A program made the position numbers and the translations under genes. 64,000 nt of DNA. Origin: Petasospora fabianii (Eukaryota; Ascomycota; Saccharomycetes; Phaffomycetales; Wickerhamomycetaceae). The stretch spans positions 186,001 through 250,000 of the forward strand of contig CP048719.1 in the NCBI GenBank assembly GCA_022641835.1. The letters are read 5' to 3'. Every line of letters begins with the position of its first letter. The first letter of the stretch is position 1. A model generated the notes under the pieces. That model had not been told where the DNA came from, did not search any database, and worked only from the letters and a program-made list of their open reading frames with translations. Of the stretch, positions 27,610-37,002 are shown one piece after another.

Positions 27610-30600
27610 TCATGCAAACCACTTTTGGATCACCTGCTGAGTTTCAACTGGATAACCCTGGAGCAGGGCCATAGCTTCACTCTGTGGCAGCTGGCCAAGG
27701 AGTTTCTTGGTAGATGCAGCAACAGCCTCAGCGTTCTTACCACCGATGGAGTTGTATGTGAGAGCTTGGACGACGGAATCAATCACGGCACGTGCATTGG
27801 ACTGGACAGATTGATGGCCAGACTCGATGAGTTGAGAAAGGAATCTGTATGCAAATGGGGCAGCCTCGGTGTCCTTCAAGACAGGAAGGGTCTTGATCCA
27901 GTTATCAACGAGAGCGTCAAAGTTTGGAACACGACTGTTGAAAGCCATGAGAATCTTGGAAATGGCTGTGCATGCGTTCTCAGTGGATGTGATTGTCTGC
28001 TCTGATCTGGCATCAGCGAGTTGTGTGATAGCAAACAATGGTTCCATACATGAGATAGAGAATTCAGCATATGAGTTTGGTGCACACTGTGCGGCAACGC
28101 CAACAGCGTATGCGGCGGCCTGACGGATAGAGCTCTCACTGTGGTGGAGAGAATCGTGAATTGGCTGCAAGAAGAGCTCAGCAAAGGCAGAAGAGTGTTC
28201 ACCGGTGTACTCAATCAAATCAGCAGCAACACAAAGACCAAACAACTTGAGAATAACATTCTCATCGTTGATGAAACTGGCCACTGTTGGTACCATCGAT
28301 CTGAAATGCTCGAGGAAGGAAACCTTGTTGGACTTGATGACCACAGAAAGAACCTTGTTGATCTCATCACACAATTCCTCGTCCGTGTAATCACCCTCCT
28401 CATCATCAACCTCTTCGTTGTACTCATCTTCACCTTCACGGTCCTTGACACGCTGGTAAATCTCCTTCAATGTGCCGTCGGTACAGGCAGTGAAGGACTT
28501 CAACTGCTGAGCAGACAGGGCGTTCTCACCAACAATCTCAACACAGTCAGAGAAAGCGCTGAAGTAGGCGTACTGGATATCTGGAGAAGGTTCGTTACCA
28601 ATGGTCTTGATGAGCTTGTCAGCAATCAGCTGCCACAACTCTAGGGTGTTGGTAGACTTCTGTCCTGTGGCCTCCTTAGAAGAGAGGAGCAAAGATGGAA
28701 GAGCACTGGCAGCGGCTCTGCGCACATCGTCATGCAAATAGAAGTCCAAGGCGGGAAGAGCAATCTCCACGGTGATCTCTCTGGTGTATGGATAGAAGTC
28801 ACCTTTGAGGATGTCAGCATAGCCAGCAATCAAATCAATGGCAGCAGCCTTGTCATCTAGGAGAGCAGTGTGGACAGCAATGTGCTTACCACCAAGTTGG
28901 ATGACATCCCAATCATCATTCTGGTTGAATTCATCAGCCTCTTCTTCGTCCAACAAACTGATGTCCTGAGAAGCCTTAGCGGCTTCGACCAGTGGTGGAA
29001 GGACAGCTGGCAAGAATGGCAAGAATTCCTTACCAATGATACGGGCCAATCTACCCCAACCCTGCTCGAGGTATGGCTTAACTGGATCATCATCCTGCAA
29101 ATCGCTCTGCTGCAAGGCTCCAAAGAGCTGGATCAACTCCTGACTGTGTGGAGCAAACTTCTCCTTACCAACAGCAAGGGCAATCAGAGTAGAACACTCG
29201 ATGCACTTGGCCTTTAAAAGTTTGTTCTCGTCACCCATATCGGCCTTCAAAACGTTGATCAACAATGGCATCAAAGTGTCATAGTACTTAATGAACTTCT
29301 TCTCGGCAGCATCTGCAACAATAGCAATAGTGGTCAAGACTTGTTCTTGGACGTAGCGCTTAGGACTCTGAAGCAAAGTCAACAAGTTAGTTAAAAGGTC
29401 ATCCAAGTATGGCTCCAAAGTCTCCTTAGTGGCATTTTCTGAGAAGTTGACTAAAGCAGCAGCAGCATGAGCCTGGACTCTCGGAACAGAAGCGTTGGTG
29501 AGCTTGGAAACCAAAGCTGGAACGATACGAGAGCCGGCCTGGCGCTGGATAACATCAGCAAAGTCTGTGGAGATCTGACCAAGGGCGTTACAGGTGGCAT
29601 ACTGAACTCTTGAGTGCGAGTCGTTCAAAGTTGGAATGATCAAGTCCAGGATTTTTGGGATGGCAGTGATAAGGACGTCTCTACAACCTTCAGCAGCGGA
29701 GGAAAGGGCCATAAGAGCAGCCTGGCGATCTCTCCATTGGGAAGATCCCAGCATTTGAGTGATTATCTGGAAGAGTGGACCAGCAAGAGCATCGCCACCC
29801 AGTCTCAAAGCGACACGGTCCAAGGCCTGACGACCCGAGTCGTATTCAACTTCCTCATCGTCATCTTCGGTGTTGTCAGCCATGTTCCACTCCTCAGCCT
29901 CTTCATCATCTGGACACACTTCAGTCATCATGCTCAGTGTGATCACTACAATAGCCTGTGTGTATGCTGGGTTAGACTTGCACATCTTTGGAGAAGACTC
30001 GGAGAAAGTTGTGAGGAGCTCCAGCGCCGAAAGTCTGGCTGCGGAATCGAGTTCCTTGTTATTGGCGACAGCAGAACAGAATTCAATGATGGTTGGGAAC
30101 ATGTCCTTGAAAAGCTTTGGGGCAGTATCAACAAGGTCGATGAGGGCCTCGAGAACTGAAGAGAGGGCCTGTTCCTTACCATTTTCAAGGAATCTTGGTA
30201 AACTGTTCATCAAACTTGGAAGGAGAGGCTGAACACGGGGCCATGTCTTCTTTGGCAAAATCTGGAAGAATCCAACAAAGGCAGTGCACGCGGCGATTCT
30301 GACATCGTCTTCGGTATCAGCAAAACCAGTCTCGTAGACTGGGAGCAATTGCTCCATGTGCTCAAGTGGGAACAAAGCTGGGTTGGCCGCAAAGATTCTG
30401 AAAGCGGACTCTCTGAAACTTGGGTCAGGGTTCTTGGTTGCCTCGAACAGAGTTGGCAAGAGCTCGTTCCAGTCACCTGGTACGTCCTCCTTTGCCAGTT
30501 CAGCGATGGCATCGGCCAATTTGTGTCTGACATCGTTAGACTGTGGGGAAACGAAACCATGGAGGAAGTTGGAACGGATCTCAGAGAGAACACCAGCATT

Positions 30601-30879
30601 GACATTGGAGATCTGTCTTTCCGTCACGGACTTCATCTTTGGTGGAGATTTGATAGCGATACGTCTGAACAAGACGGCCGAGAATGCGTTGGCGGCATGG
30701 TTGGAACCGTTTGTGGCCTGTTGAGACAGGAACAAGAGCAGAATGTCAACACGGTCTTCAGTGGACCAGACGGTACGCAATGTGTTCTCTGCGTGTGAAC
30801 GCTGCTCATTGTTAGCGGACGAGAGGTTGCTGAGAAGCTCAACCAACGCGGCGTTGATCTCTGGTGTGATGGCAGACAT
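27610..30879 (-). CDS. PSE1: Importin beta-type karyopherin Pse1 (Kap121)
   Basis: The 1089-residue product has the same length as S. cerevisiae Pse1 and opens MSAITPEINAALVELLSNLS. It is a solenoid of HEAT repeats throughout, with an N-terminal importin-beta domain and the characteristic acidic loop (TEDDDEEVEYDSG) near residue 330. A second acidic stretch (about 800-815) follows KDREGEDEYNEEVDDEEGDY. Pse1/Kap121 binds RanGTP and imports ribosomal proteins, transcription factors such as Pho4, and other cargo through the nuclear pore. No introns were seen. It sits between RAD23 and a secreted esterase. In S. cerevisiae it neighbours GAS1; here three genes intervene. Confidence 0.95.
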   Translation of the reverse strand: MSAITPEINAALVELLSNLSSANNEQRSHAENTLRTVWSTEDRVDILLLFLSQQATNGSNHAANAFSAVLFRRIAIKSPPKMKSVTERQISNVNAGVLSEIRSNFLHGFVSPQSNDVRHKLADAIAELAKEDVPGDWNELLPTLFEATKNPDPSFRESAFRIFAANPALFPLEHMEQLLPVYETGFADTEDDVRIAACTAFVGFFQILPKKTWPRVQPLLPSLMNSLPRFLENGKEQALSSVLEALIDLVDTAPKLFKDMFPTIIEFCSAVANNKELDSAARLSALELLTTFSESSPKMCKSNPAYTQAIVVITLSMMTEVCPDDEEAEEWNMADNTEDDDEEVEYDSGRQALDRVALRLGGDALAGPLFQIITQMLGSSQWRDRQAALMALSSAAEGCRDVLITAIPKILDLIIPTLNDSHSRVQYATCNALGQISTDFADVIQRQAGSRIVPALVSKLTNASVPRVQAHAAAALVNFSENATKETLEPYLDDLLTNLLTLLQSPKRYVQEQVLTTIAIVADAAEKKFIKYYDTLMPLLINVLKADMGDENKLLKAKCIECSTLIALAVGKEKFAPHSQELIQLFGALQQSDLQDDDPVKPYLEQGWGRLARIIGKEFLPFLPAVLPPLVEAAKASQDISLLDEEEADEFNQNDDWDVIQLGGKHIAVHTALLDDKAAAIDLIAGYADILKGDFYPYTREITVEIALPALDFYLHDDVRRAAASALPSLLLSSKEATGQKSTNTLELWQLIADKLIKTIGNEPSPDIQYAYFSAFSDCVEIVGENALSAQQLKSFTACTDGTLKEIYQRVKDREGEDEYNEEVDDEEGDYTDEELCDEINKVLSVVIKSNKVSFLEHFRSMVPTVASFINDENVILKLFGLCVAADLIEYTGEHSSAFAELFLQPIHDSLHHSESSIRQAAAYAVGVAAQCAPNSYAEFSISCMEPLFAITQLADARSEQTITSTENACTAISKILMAFNSRVPNFDALVDNWIKTLPVLKDTEAAPFAYRFLSQLIESGHQSVQSNARAVIDSVVQALTYNSIGGKNAEAVAASTKKLLGQLPQSEAMALLQGYPVETQQVIQKWFA

Positions 30880-31353
30880 GGTCAGATGCAGAGGTGTATA
30901 TATAATCCTTTGAGGGCTTTCTGTGACAGTTCCGTCGTATGAGCCGGTCTATAAACCTGTCTTGATTAGGGTACAGCTCCAACTGAAACCGGAGGGAACC
31001 CGTAATCACTAGGTATGGATGTAAACCACGAGTGGATTTGAATTAGACACGAGTAACAGACGCGTCTCACAGGGTCCTTTCAAGTAGGAAAGTGAGGAGC
31101 AGGAGCAGTAACAAAGTCCAAGAGGTCAAACGACTTGCTCAGTCGGTAAATTTCTCTGTAAGGATAGTGTGAGTTGCAGAGGAGCGCTTCTACGTGCCAT
31201 TGAGGCCGCTGCTGCCTGTTGACAATTTTTTGATTTTTTTCGGGCGCGTGCTCAAAACGCAAAGCAATTACGTAAGCAGAAGTTGGTACAACTTGGACAT
31301 TTATACGTACATATACTTGGATTAAAGAGCTCACCACCACGAGTGTAAACTGG
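30880..31353. other. PSE1 promoter and esterase 3' flank, with one copy of a repeated GC-box
   Basis: A 474-base gap. It includes a minus-strand copy of CGCGCCCGAAAA at 31237-31248, about 360 bases upstream of PSE1. No gene or RNA was recognised. Confidence 0.5.
31237..31248 (-). promoter_or_regulatory. Repeated element CGCGCCCGAAAA, copy 1
   Basis: A perfect 12-base match to two other intergenic sites (41914-41925 and 63853-63864). With copy 2 it shares a longer run, GCACGCGCCCGAAAAAA. A 12-mer is expected far less than once in 64 kb by chance, so this is a candidate binding site of unknown factor. Confidence 0.35.
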
Positions 31354-33003
31354 TTACATAACAAACTGGCTATGGATATCTCTGATGAAACTGATGTGGT
31401 CGGCTCTGAAATTGTCCGCCTCCTGGTAGAATCCATCGATATCAAAGACCAAATTCTTTGGCTGGTTCATATATGAGCTCCACTCAATGCCGGTGTCGGC
31501 AACATTTGGATCCAAGTCAGTGATGAAGCCAGCCCACATTTCAGAAATAGTCTTGGATATCTCCTCGGAACGGTCATCATTCCACCACTTCTGACCATCT
31601 GAAGAGTCACGGAAGCCATTGTCCTCTTGGCCGGTATAGAAGACGTAAGCCACCTCTGTGTAGTGTGTGGCACCGAAGACATAGGTCAGGTTGTAGTTGT
31701 TAGAGTTTGGAATGTTATGACGGTACTTGTACACTGGGAGGCCAGCTTCAGCTGTGAACTCCGCAACGAACCTCGATGGTGCAATGAAGTAGGCGTCACC
31801 AAAAAATGGAGCAACATAGCGGTATATATCAGAGACGTTAAGTAGACCCGTGTTTGGTGCGTCGTAAGATGGCTGCAATGGGGAAAGAGTGTTGTTACGG
31901 CTGGTGTAAAGCTCGTAGATAGTGTTGAGGGAGGTGTTGGTAAGGTGGGGGAAGGTGGACTTAGCAGCAGCGTAGAAGGAAGCAAAGTCAACTATGGTGG
32001 TAGGTGTGAATGCGTTGCCTTCGTCGGTATTATCACCGATTAGAATTGGTATTTTTGTGAATTCTCCATTGGCGTAGCTGTCATATCCAGACTTTGGAAT
32101 AATATCCCCATCAACAACTGGGAAAGGCGTGTATTTCATTATGCCATTGGTGATGTTGAAGGCGTACTGTAGGTCGATCTCATCCACGTCTTGAAGACAC
32201 TCAATAACATCAGAAGCTTCGGTACAGTTGAAGTAGTCCACAACGTTTTCAAAATCATCTTCGTATTGTGGAACGGATGCAGCCCAAATATCATGTAGTA
32301 CAGCTGAACCAGACTCCATTATGGCACCCTTGATGAAAGGAACCTTTCCTGAGGTCATCAACTTACCAACGGAGATAGCTCCTGCGGACTCACCCCAAAT
32401 AACAATATGATCTGGATCTCCACCAAATGCCTCAATGTTTTCTCTCACCCAATTGATAGCCTGTATCTGATCTCTCAATCCGACGTTGGTCCATCCCTTC
32501 TGTGTCAAAGCGTTGGAGGACCAGAATCCGAATGGAGCCAGTCTGTAGTTGATGGAAACACCGATAAATGGCTTGCCAATATCAACGGCATTTTGTATGA
32601 TGAAGGACATGTTGTAAGCAGGGCGACCACCGGTTCCGTCAGCGAAGCCACCACCATGGATCCAGAATGCGACTGGGAGATCTGAGAAGTTACCATTAGG
32701 TTTGACAACGTTAATCGTGAGGCAGTCCTCCGAGTGCTCAAAGTGGGCAGAGTCTATGCCTGACGTGGACCAACAAGCAGAACCATACTCATCAGCGACA
32801 AACACATCATCCCATGACTCGTTATATGGTTTTGGCGGAGCGAAACGAAGGGACCCAACAGGCGGTTGAGCATAGGGAATACCTAAGAAGATATCCTGGT
32901 CGAAGGAGTCCAGGTGAACACCCACCACGGTACCATTGGTAATTGAAACAGATGGAGCAGCAGTGGCACAACCAGCAAGAAGTAATGCGTTACTGAACTT
33001 CAT
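31354..33003 (-). CDS. Secreted type-B carboxylesterase/lipase
   Basis: The 549-residue alpha/beta-hydrolase has a signal peptide (about residues 1-16, ending near ATAAPS). Family motifs appear in order: FLGIPYAQPPVGSLRF, EDCLTINVVKP, the oxyanion-hole HGGGFADG, the nucleophile elbow GESAG in IVIWGESAGAIS, an acidic member near DNTDEGNAF, and a catalytic histidine in FGATHYTEVAYVF. The catalytic triad is therefore complete. Many N-glycosylation sequons fit an extracellular enzyme. The substrate cannot be told from sequence: relatives include Candida rugosa-type lipases, cholinesterase-like enzymes and feruloyl or cocaine esterases. A TATA box lies 70 bases upstream. It is absent from the conserved S. 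cerevisiae neighbourhood, so it may be a lineage-specific insertion. Confidence 0.88.
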   Translation of the reverse strand: MKFSNALLLAGCATAAPSVSITNGTVVGVHLDSFDQDIFLGIPYAQPPVGSLRFAPPKPYNESWDDVFVADEYGSACWSTSGIDSAHFEHSEDCLTINVVKPNGNFSDLPVAFWIHGGGFADGTGGRPAYNMSFIIQNAVDIGKPFIGVSINYRLAPFGFWSSNALTQKGWTNVGLRDQIQAINWVRENIEAFGGDPDHIVIWGESAGAISVGKLMTSGKVPFIKGAIMESGSAVLHDIWAASVPQYEDDFENVVDYFNCTEASDVIECLQDVDEIDLQYAFNITNGIMKYTPFPVVDGDIIPKSGYDSYANGEFTKIPILIGDNTDEGNAFTPTTIVDFASFYAAAKSTFPHLTNTSLNTIYELYTSRNNTLSPLQPSYDAPNTGLLNVSDIYRYVAPFFGDAYFIAPSRFVAEFTAEAGLPVYKYRHNIPNSNNYNLTYVFGATHYTEVAYVFYTGQEDNGFRDSSDGQKWWNDDRSEEISKTISEMWAGFITDLDPNVADTGIEWSSYMNQPKNLVFDIDGFYQEADNFRADHISFIRDIHSQFVM

Positions 33004-33440
33004 TGTAGTGTAATGTGGTGAGCCATATCTTCCAGTACGAGACCAATAGCCACAAGAGGGCCAAAGCTGCCTCTTTTATAGTCAGGGAGGCGCATCTCCG
33101 ACACGGAGTTCACATAGTGCCGACACAGTATTTCATGTGGGGCCGATGTGCGATCTTGTAGTGAGGGAATAACCTCACGCCATGCCGTCGTGAGTCTTGC
33201 GTCTCCTTTTTCCAACGCTTCCGGATTGGGAAGTATATTGTGCAGCATCGGGCGTCAACCGCTACATACTCCCCCGCAAATCCTCCGTCGCTCAAAAACT
33301 CGGGTAGTACAGACCAATCAGGTAAGTTGAGGGTTAGTTATGGGTCATTCACCTTGGGTCATAAGCACAGAAAGGTAGAGCAATAGCATGTATCGAATAT
33401 TAGTCAGCCATAAATAATTTTATAAAAGTCTTGTTAATCG
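33004..33440. other. Esterase promoter and CBS-PB1 gene 3' flank
   Basis: A 437-base gap with TATAAAAG on the minus strand at 33073-33080. No further gene was seen. Confidence 0.5.
33073..33080 (-). promoter_or_regulatory. TATA box of secreted esterase gene
   Basis: TATAAAAG on the minus strand, 70 bases before the ATG at 33003. Confidence 0.5.
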
Positions 33441-35234
33441 TCATACTCTTGAGAACGTATACCCCACCAGTACACCAATTCCGAGAACAGTGAGCGTTCC
33501 TGTCACCAAACCAGCCTTTTGCAGCTTCCAACCCACCATTTCGCAGGCAGTACTTATCATGCTCCACAGGCTCGCAAACAAACCACAGTTCTTCGACTTG
33601 GGCTTTAAGATTAATTCTACTGATGAAAACTCGTGTAGCTTCTCGAATGAGTTGATAGCCTCGACGAGATCATCCTCATCATCAATCAGAATTATATCGC
33701 CTTCTTCATCGTAGTAGAATATCTCATACTCCTGGTCGATATCCCTTATCTCCAATTTATCAGCAATCTCCCCCTTCAGCAACTCAAACAGCTTGATGTC
33801 GTCGTATACCGATACACCACTGTTAATAGTCATGCTGATCTTGTGCGTACGTTGCATCTTCTCATGTTTGATCTTAAACAGTATAGTTTTTCTCTTCAGA
33901 TAGAAGCTCATTCTCGTCAAGCTCTCTGCACTGGGAATCCGCTGGTATCTCACCGAGCCAGACGCACCACCACTGCCACTTGGGCTTCCAGACATGGACA
34001 TGCTTGTGGTCTCATTCCCCTCTGAAAAGCGACGAGATGTGATGGGTACGGAACGCAGAGATGAAGACATCAAAACTTGGTTCAAGGATGGTCGTCTGCT
34101 GCCACTTTGTGGTGTAGCAGCTCGAGAACGCACCCTTGGTGATCGTGAGACGGATGATTCCAGTGTATACATCTCATCAGTGGATTTCTCCAATGAGTCC
34201 CAGAAAGTATCCCACGCTGGAGCATTATCCTTACCGAGACGTGTAGCAACCTCTTCCAGTGTGCTTTTTTGAACGGACCCTTCATTGAAATGTTCCTTTC
34301 TGCCGAGTTGAGCAAGGGCAGTATAGGTCAATTGAAGAACGCTTACAATTCCAATAATGTCACCAGATATGTCATCAACCACTGGCAAGTTGAGAAAATG
34401 GCCCTGATACATTAACCTTAAGGCACCACTCACCGTGAGTGAGCTCTTGGCAAACTCAGGACTCGAAGTAAGCACTCGTGCAACGGTACAACTGGTTGGT
34501 TCGAGACCACGCGCCAGAACACGAAAAGCAATGTCTTTACTAGTGAAGATACCAATCACTTTCTTCGATTCTGAGGTTCCGTCAACCACTAGCAAAGCGG
34601 TTGTGGCATGTTTCACCATCAGAACGGCAGCGGTGTACACATCAGCATGAGAATCAATGTACACTGGTGGTTTCCCATCAGCGACAACAGAGTTAAGAGT
34701 TGGAATGTCAACCAGTTTCCCAAGCTCTTTAACGTCTTTGACTATCCTCTCAGCTTCCAAAGATCGGATATCCTCAAAGTTCTCCTGCACATCTTTCAAA
34801 ACCTCACCAAGCTTTCGAGCATCAACAGCAATCCTCTCCAACCTCAGCATCGCCTGATGGAAGCACCTCGTAATATCAATGACCCCTTTTATATCACCAT
34901 CATCATCAATCAATGGCAAGTGTCTAACCGCTCTTCGGACCATAATCTCGAGCGCCTCTGTGATCGGAGTATCCATGTGCAAACACAACGGATCACGCGT
35001 CATGATGTCGCTCACGGTGGTTATCACCGGATCGAGTCCCTGAGCAGTGACGCGATACGCGAGATCCTTTGAGGTGAATAGTCCCAGGAGCCGACCGTGG
35101 TCCTTCACTAAGACACAATGCACCCGTAAGTCAGCCATTCGTTGTGATGCGAGCAGAACCGTCTCTGTTGTGGGGAGTTCGAGGGGGGTATCGGGTCTCA
35201 GTGTATAGATCGAGGCCCTGCGCTTGTCTGACAT
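33441..35234 (-). CDS. CBS-pair and PB1 domain protein with C-terminal membrane anchor (Mug70-like)
   Basis: The 597-residue product has two CBS pairs (about residues 10-130 and 185-325; motifs such as LGLFTSKDLAYRV and IGIFTSKDIAFRV). A Ser/Arg-rich disordered stretch follows, then a PB1 domain (about 445-530, YEIFYYDEEGDIILIDDEDD is its OPCA-like acidic motif), and finally a single hydrophobic helix at the very end (LVTGTLTVLGIGVLVGYTF). The architecture matches the fungal family that includes S. pombe Mug70; I know of no S. cerevisiae orthologue. CBS pairs usually bind adenine nucleotides, and PB1 domains pair proteins. The terminal helix suggests a tail-anchored protein facing the cytosol. 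Its function is unknown. Confidence 0.85.
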   Translation of the reverse strand: MSDKRRASIYTLRPDTPLELPTTETVLLASQRMADLRVHCVLVKDHGRLLGLFTSKDLAYRVTAQGLDPVITTVSDIMTRDPLCLHMDTPITEALEIMVRRAVRHLPLIDDDGDIKGVIDITRCFHQAMLRLERIAVDARKLGEVLKDVQENFEDIRSLEAERIVKDVKELGKLVDIPTLNSVVADGKPPVYIDSHADVYTAAVLMVKHATTALLVVDGTSESKKVIGIFTSKDIAFRVLARGLEPTSCTVARVLTSSPEFAKSSLTVSGALRLMYQGHFLNLPVVDDISGDIIGIVSVLQLTYTALAQLGRKEHFNEGSVQKSTLEEVATRLGKDNAPAWDTFWDSLEKSTDEMYTLESSVSRSPRVRSRAATPQSGSRRPSLNQVLMSSSLRSVPITSRRFSEGNETTSMSMSGSPSGSGGASGSVRYQRIPSAESLTRMSFYLKRKTILFKIKHEKMQRTHKISMTINSGVSVYDDIKLFELLKGEIADKLEIRDIDQEYEIFYYDEEGDIILIDDEDDLVEAINSFEKLHEFSSVELILKPKSKNCGLFASLWSMISTACEMVGWKLQKAGLVTGTLTVLGIGVLVGYTFSRV

Positions 35235-35944
35235 GTTGCTAGGTTCGTAGACGTGTGTGAGTAGCTATATGAATATTGAGTTTGGCAAGTGCTGACTTTT
35301 GAGAGTGTGTTTTCTGAAGAGAAACCGGGCTGAGCACACTGCGTGTGCGGGTGGCGTTAGGTGTTCCTGTAGTGATGCGGGGGGTCTGCAATGATAAGAA
35401 CGATGATACACAGTTGGACACTATGAGCACGTCTGTTTCGGTGATGCAATGGCGTGAATAGGGCCCGGGGCTTCAGTGATATCTAGGAGCAGGGGTGAGT
35501 TCCCACTGGCTTGCTCCCCTTTATATCAGGAGTCTGGGGAGTGTCAAAGGGCTGAAATGACGCGCATTGTTTGTTCTTACTCAGTTTTACTGTAGCCCGG
35601 AGAAGAGGAGCCATTAGACGAACCGAGTTCGAGGCTGGGGCCGTTCTGAGTTCTAAATTGTGATAGGGCAGACACTACTACAAGACTTTCTCTAGAAAAT
35701 GGACTCTTCGTTTCTGATACATGCGATTATCTTAAACTATCTCTAAAACTCTCCCTAATAGAGATTACAAAAAAGCAATTTGTGGCCCTTACCATAGCGG
35801 TTACGCTGCCCTGACCCCTGGATTTTGGGTTGTTTTTTTTTTTGTTTCTGTTGTGTCAAAAAAAAAATTTGTAGGAGGAGAGGGCCTGATAACCATCGCA
35901 TCGTCTCTCCTGGCGACCTCCACTTCTAGCCTTGTTACATCAGA
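35235..35944. other. Divergent promoter region of CBS-PB1 gene and PXR1
   Basis: A 710-base region. Close to PXR1 are a poly(dA) tract running into ATTT (about 35858-35870, RRPE-like) and CATCGC (35894-35899, the reverse of the PAC core GCGATG). This pair is typical of ribosome-biogenesis promoters. No other gene was seen. Confidence 0.45.
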
Positions 35945-36814
35945 ATGGGTCTTGCCGGCGTCAAAGTGAAACAGAGGTTCGGTTTCGATCCAAGAAATAC
36001 GAAATGGGCCAATGATACAGAAAGATTTGGTCTCAAGTACCTCGAGAAACAAGGTTGGAAGCAGGGTACTGGTCTTGGTCAAGTTACGCACGCTGTGACT
36101 TCCCATGTAAAGGTTGCCATTAAGGATGATACAGTCGGTCTTGGTGCCAAACTTGCTAAGAAGCAGAAGAGAGATGAGTTTGACAGTGGTGAATGTGCCG
36201 GTCTCGATGTGTTCCAGAGAATCTTGGGCAGACTTAATGGTAAAGAGGATGAGATCAACAAGGAGCTTGAAATTCAGAGAAAGGAAAAGATTATCAATGG
36301 TAAGTGGGGAATGCATTTCGTTATGGGCGAAACATTAAAGAGCACGTGGAATGCGGAGGCTAAGAAACTCACGACTGAGCTGAATCAAGAGAAGAGTAAG
36401 AAGAGATCACGAGCCGATGATGAGGATGAGGATATCTCAAGTGATAGCAGTGATCCTGGCTCCGATGTACCAAAGAAGAAGTCCAAGAAAGAAAAGAAAG
36501 AGAAGAAGGAAAAGAATGAAAAGAACGAGAAGAAGAGCAAGAAGGACAAGAAGGAAAAGAAGGACAAGAAAGACAAGAAAGAAAAGAAAGAAAAGAAAGA
36601 AAAGAAGAGCAAAAAGGACAAGAAGAATAAGGACAAGAAGGAGTCTGAAGTGACACGTGAGAGTATGCTTGCCCCAAACGATGCCAGAGAAGAATCACCA
36701 GCGGTAACGACAAGACTCCATGTGAGGTCTAAATGGATCAGACAAAAGAGAGCAGCCACTATGGATGCCAAGGCACTCAACGAAATTTTCATGATCTCCA
36801 ACAAAGAGTCTTGA
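35945..36814 (+). CDS. PXR1: G-patch protein Pxr1 (PinX1-like), rRNA processing
   Basis: The 289-residue product begins MGLAGVKVKQRFGFDPRNTKWAND and has a G-patch (about 25-70; FGLKYLEKQGWKQGTGLG). The conserved INGKWGMHFVMGE segment (about 115-130) follows, and then a Lys/Asp/Glu-rich tail with many KKDKKEKK-like units (about 175-235). Pxr1 activates the DEAH helicase Prp43 through the G-patch in rRNA and snoRNA maturation, and can inhibit telomerase. The tail is probably a nucleolar targeting region. In S. cerevisiae it lies next to SCW4 and YOR1; here it is close to the same group. Confidence 0.94.
   Translation: MGLAGVKVKQRFGFDPRNTKWANDTERFGLKYLEKQGWKQGTGLGQVTHAVTSHVKVAIKDDTVGLGAKLAKKQKRDEFDSGECAGLDVFQRILGRLNGKEDEINKELEIQRKEKIINGKWGMHFVMGETLKSTWNAEAKKLTTELNQEKSKKRSRADDEDEDISSDSSDPGSDVPKKKSKKEKKEKKEKNEKNEKKSKKDKKEKKDKKDKKEKKEKKEKKSKKDKKNKDKKESEVTRESMLAPNDAREESPAVTTRLHVRSKWIRQKRAATMDAKALNEIFMISNKES
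36472..36645 (+). repeat. PXR1: Purine-rich low-complexity tract encoding Lys/Asp/Glu repeats
   Basis: About 170 bases of AAG, GAC and GAA codons within PXR1 encode the basic-acidic tail. It is almost free of pyrimidines on the + strand. Confidence 0.8.
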
Positions 36815-37002
36815 GGGCTCTGACTTATACACGAGCATTCTTTGCATACTAATGATAAACCATGACTTTAATCGAGAACTACGATTGTAGATTAGACCAA
36901 CCAAAAAGCTAGGAAGAAGGTAAACGATTTTATCCGCTATGAAATCATGCTCATCTAGAGCAACAGCTAAGAAGGGGTATGAAAGGGCCATCAGTCAGAC
37001 AC

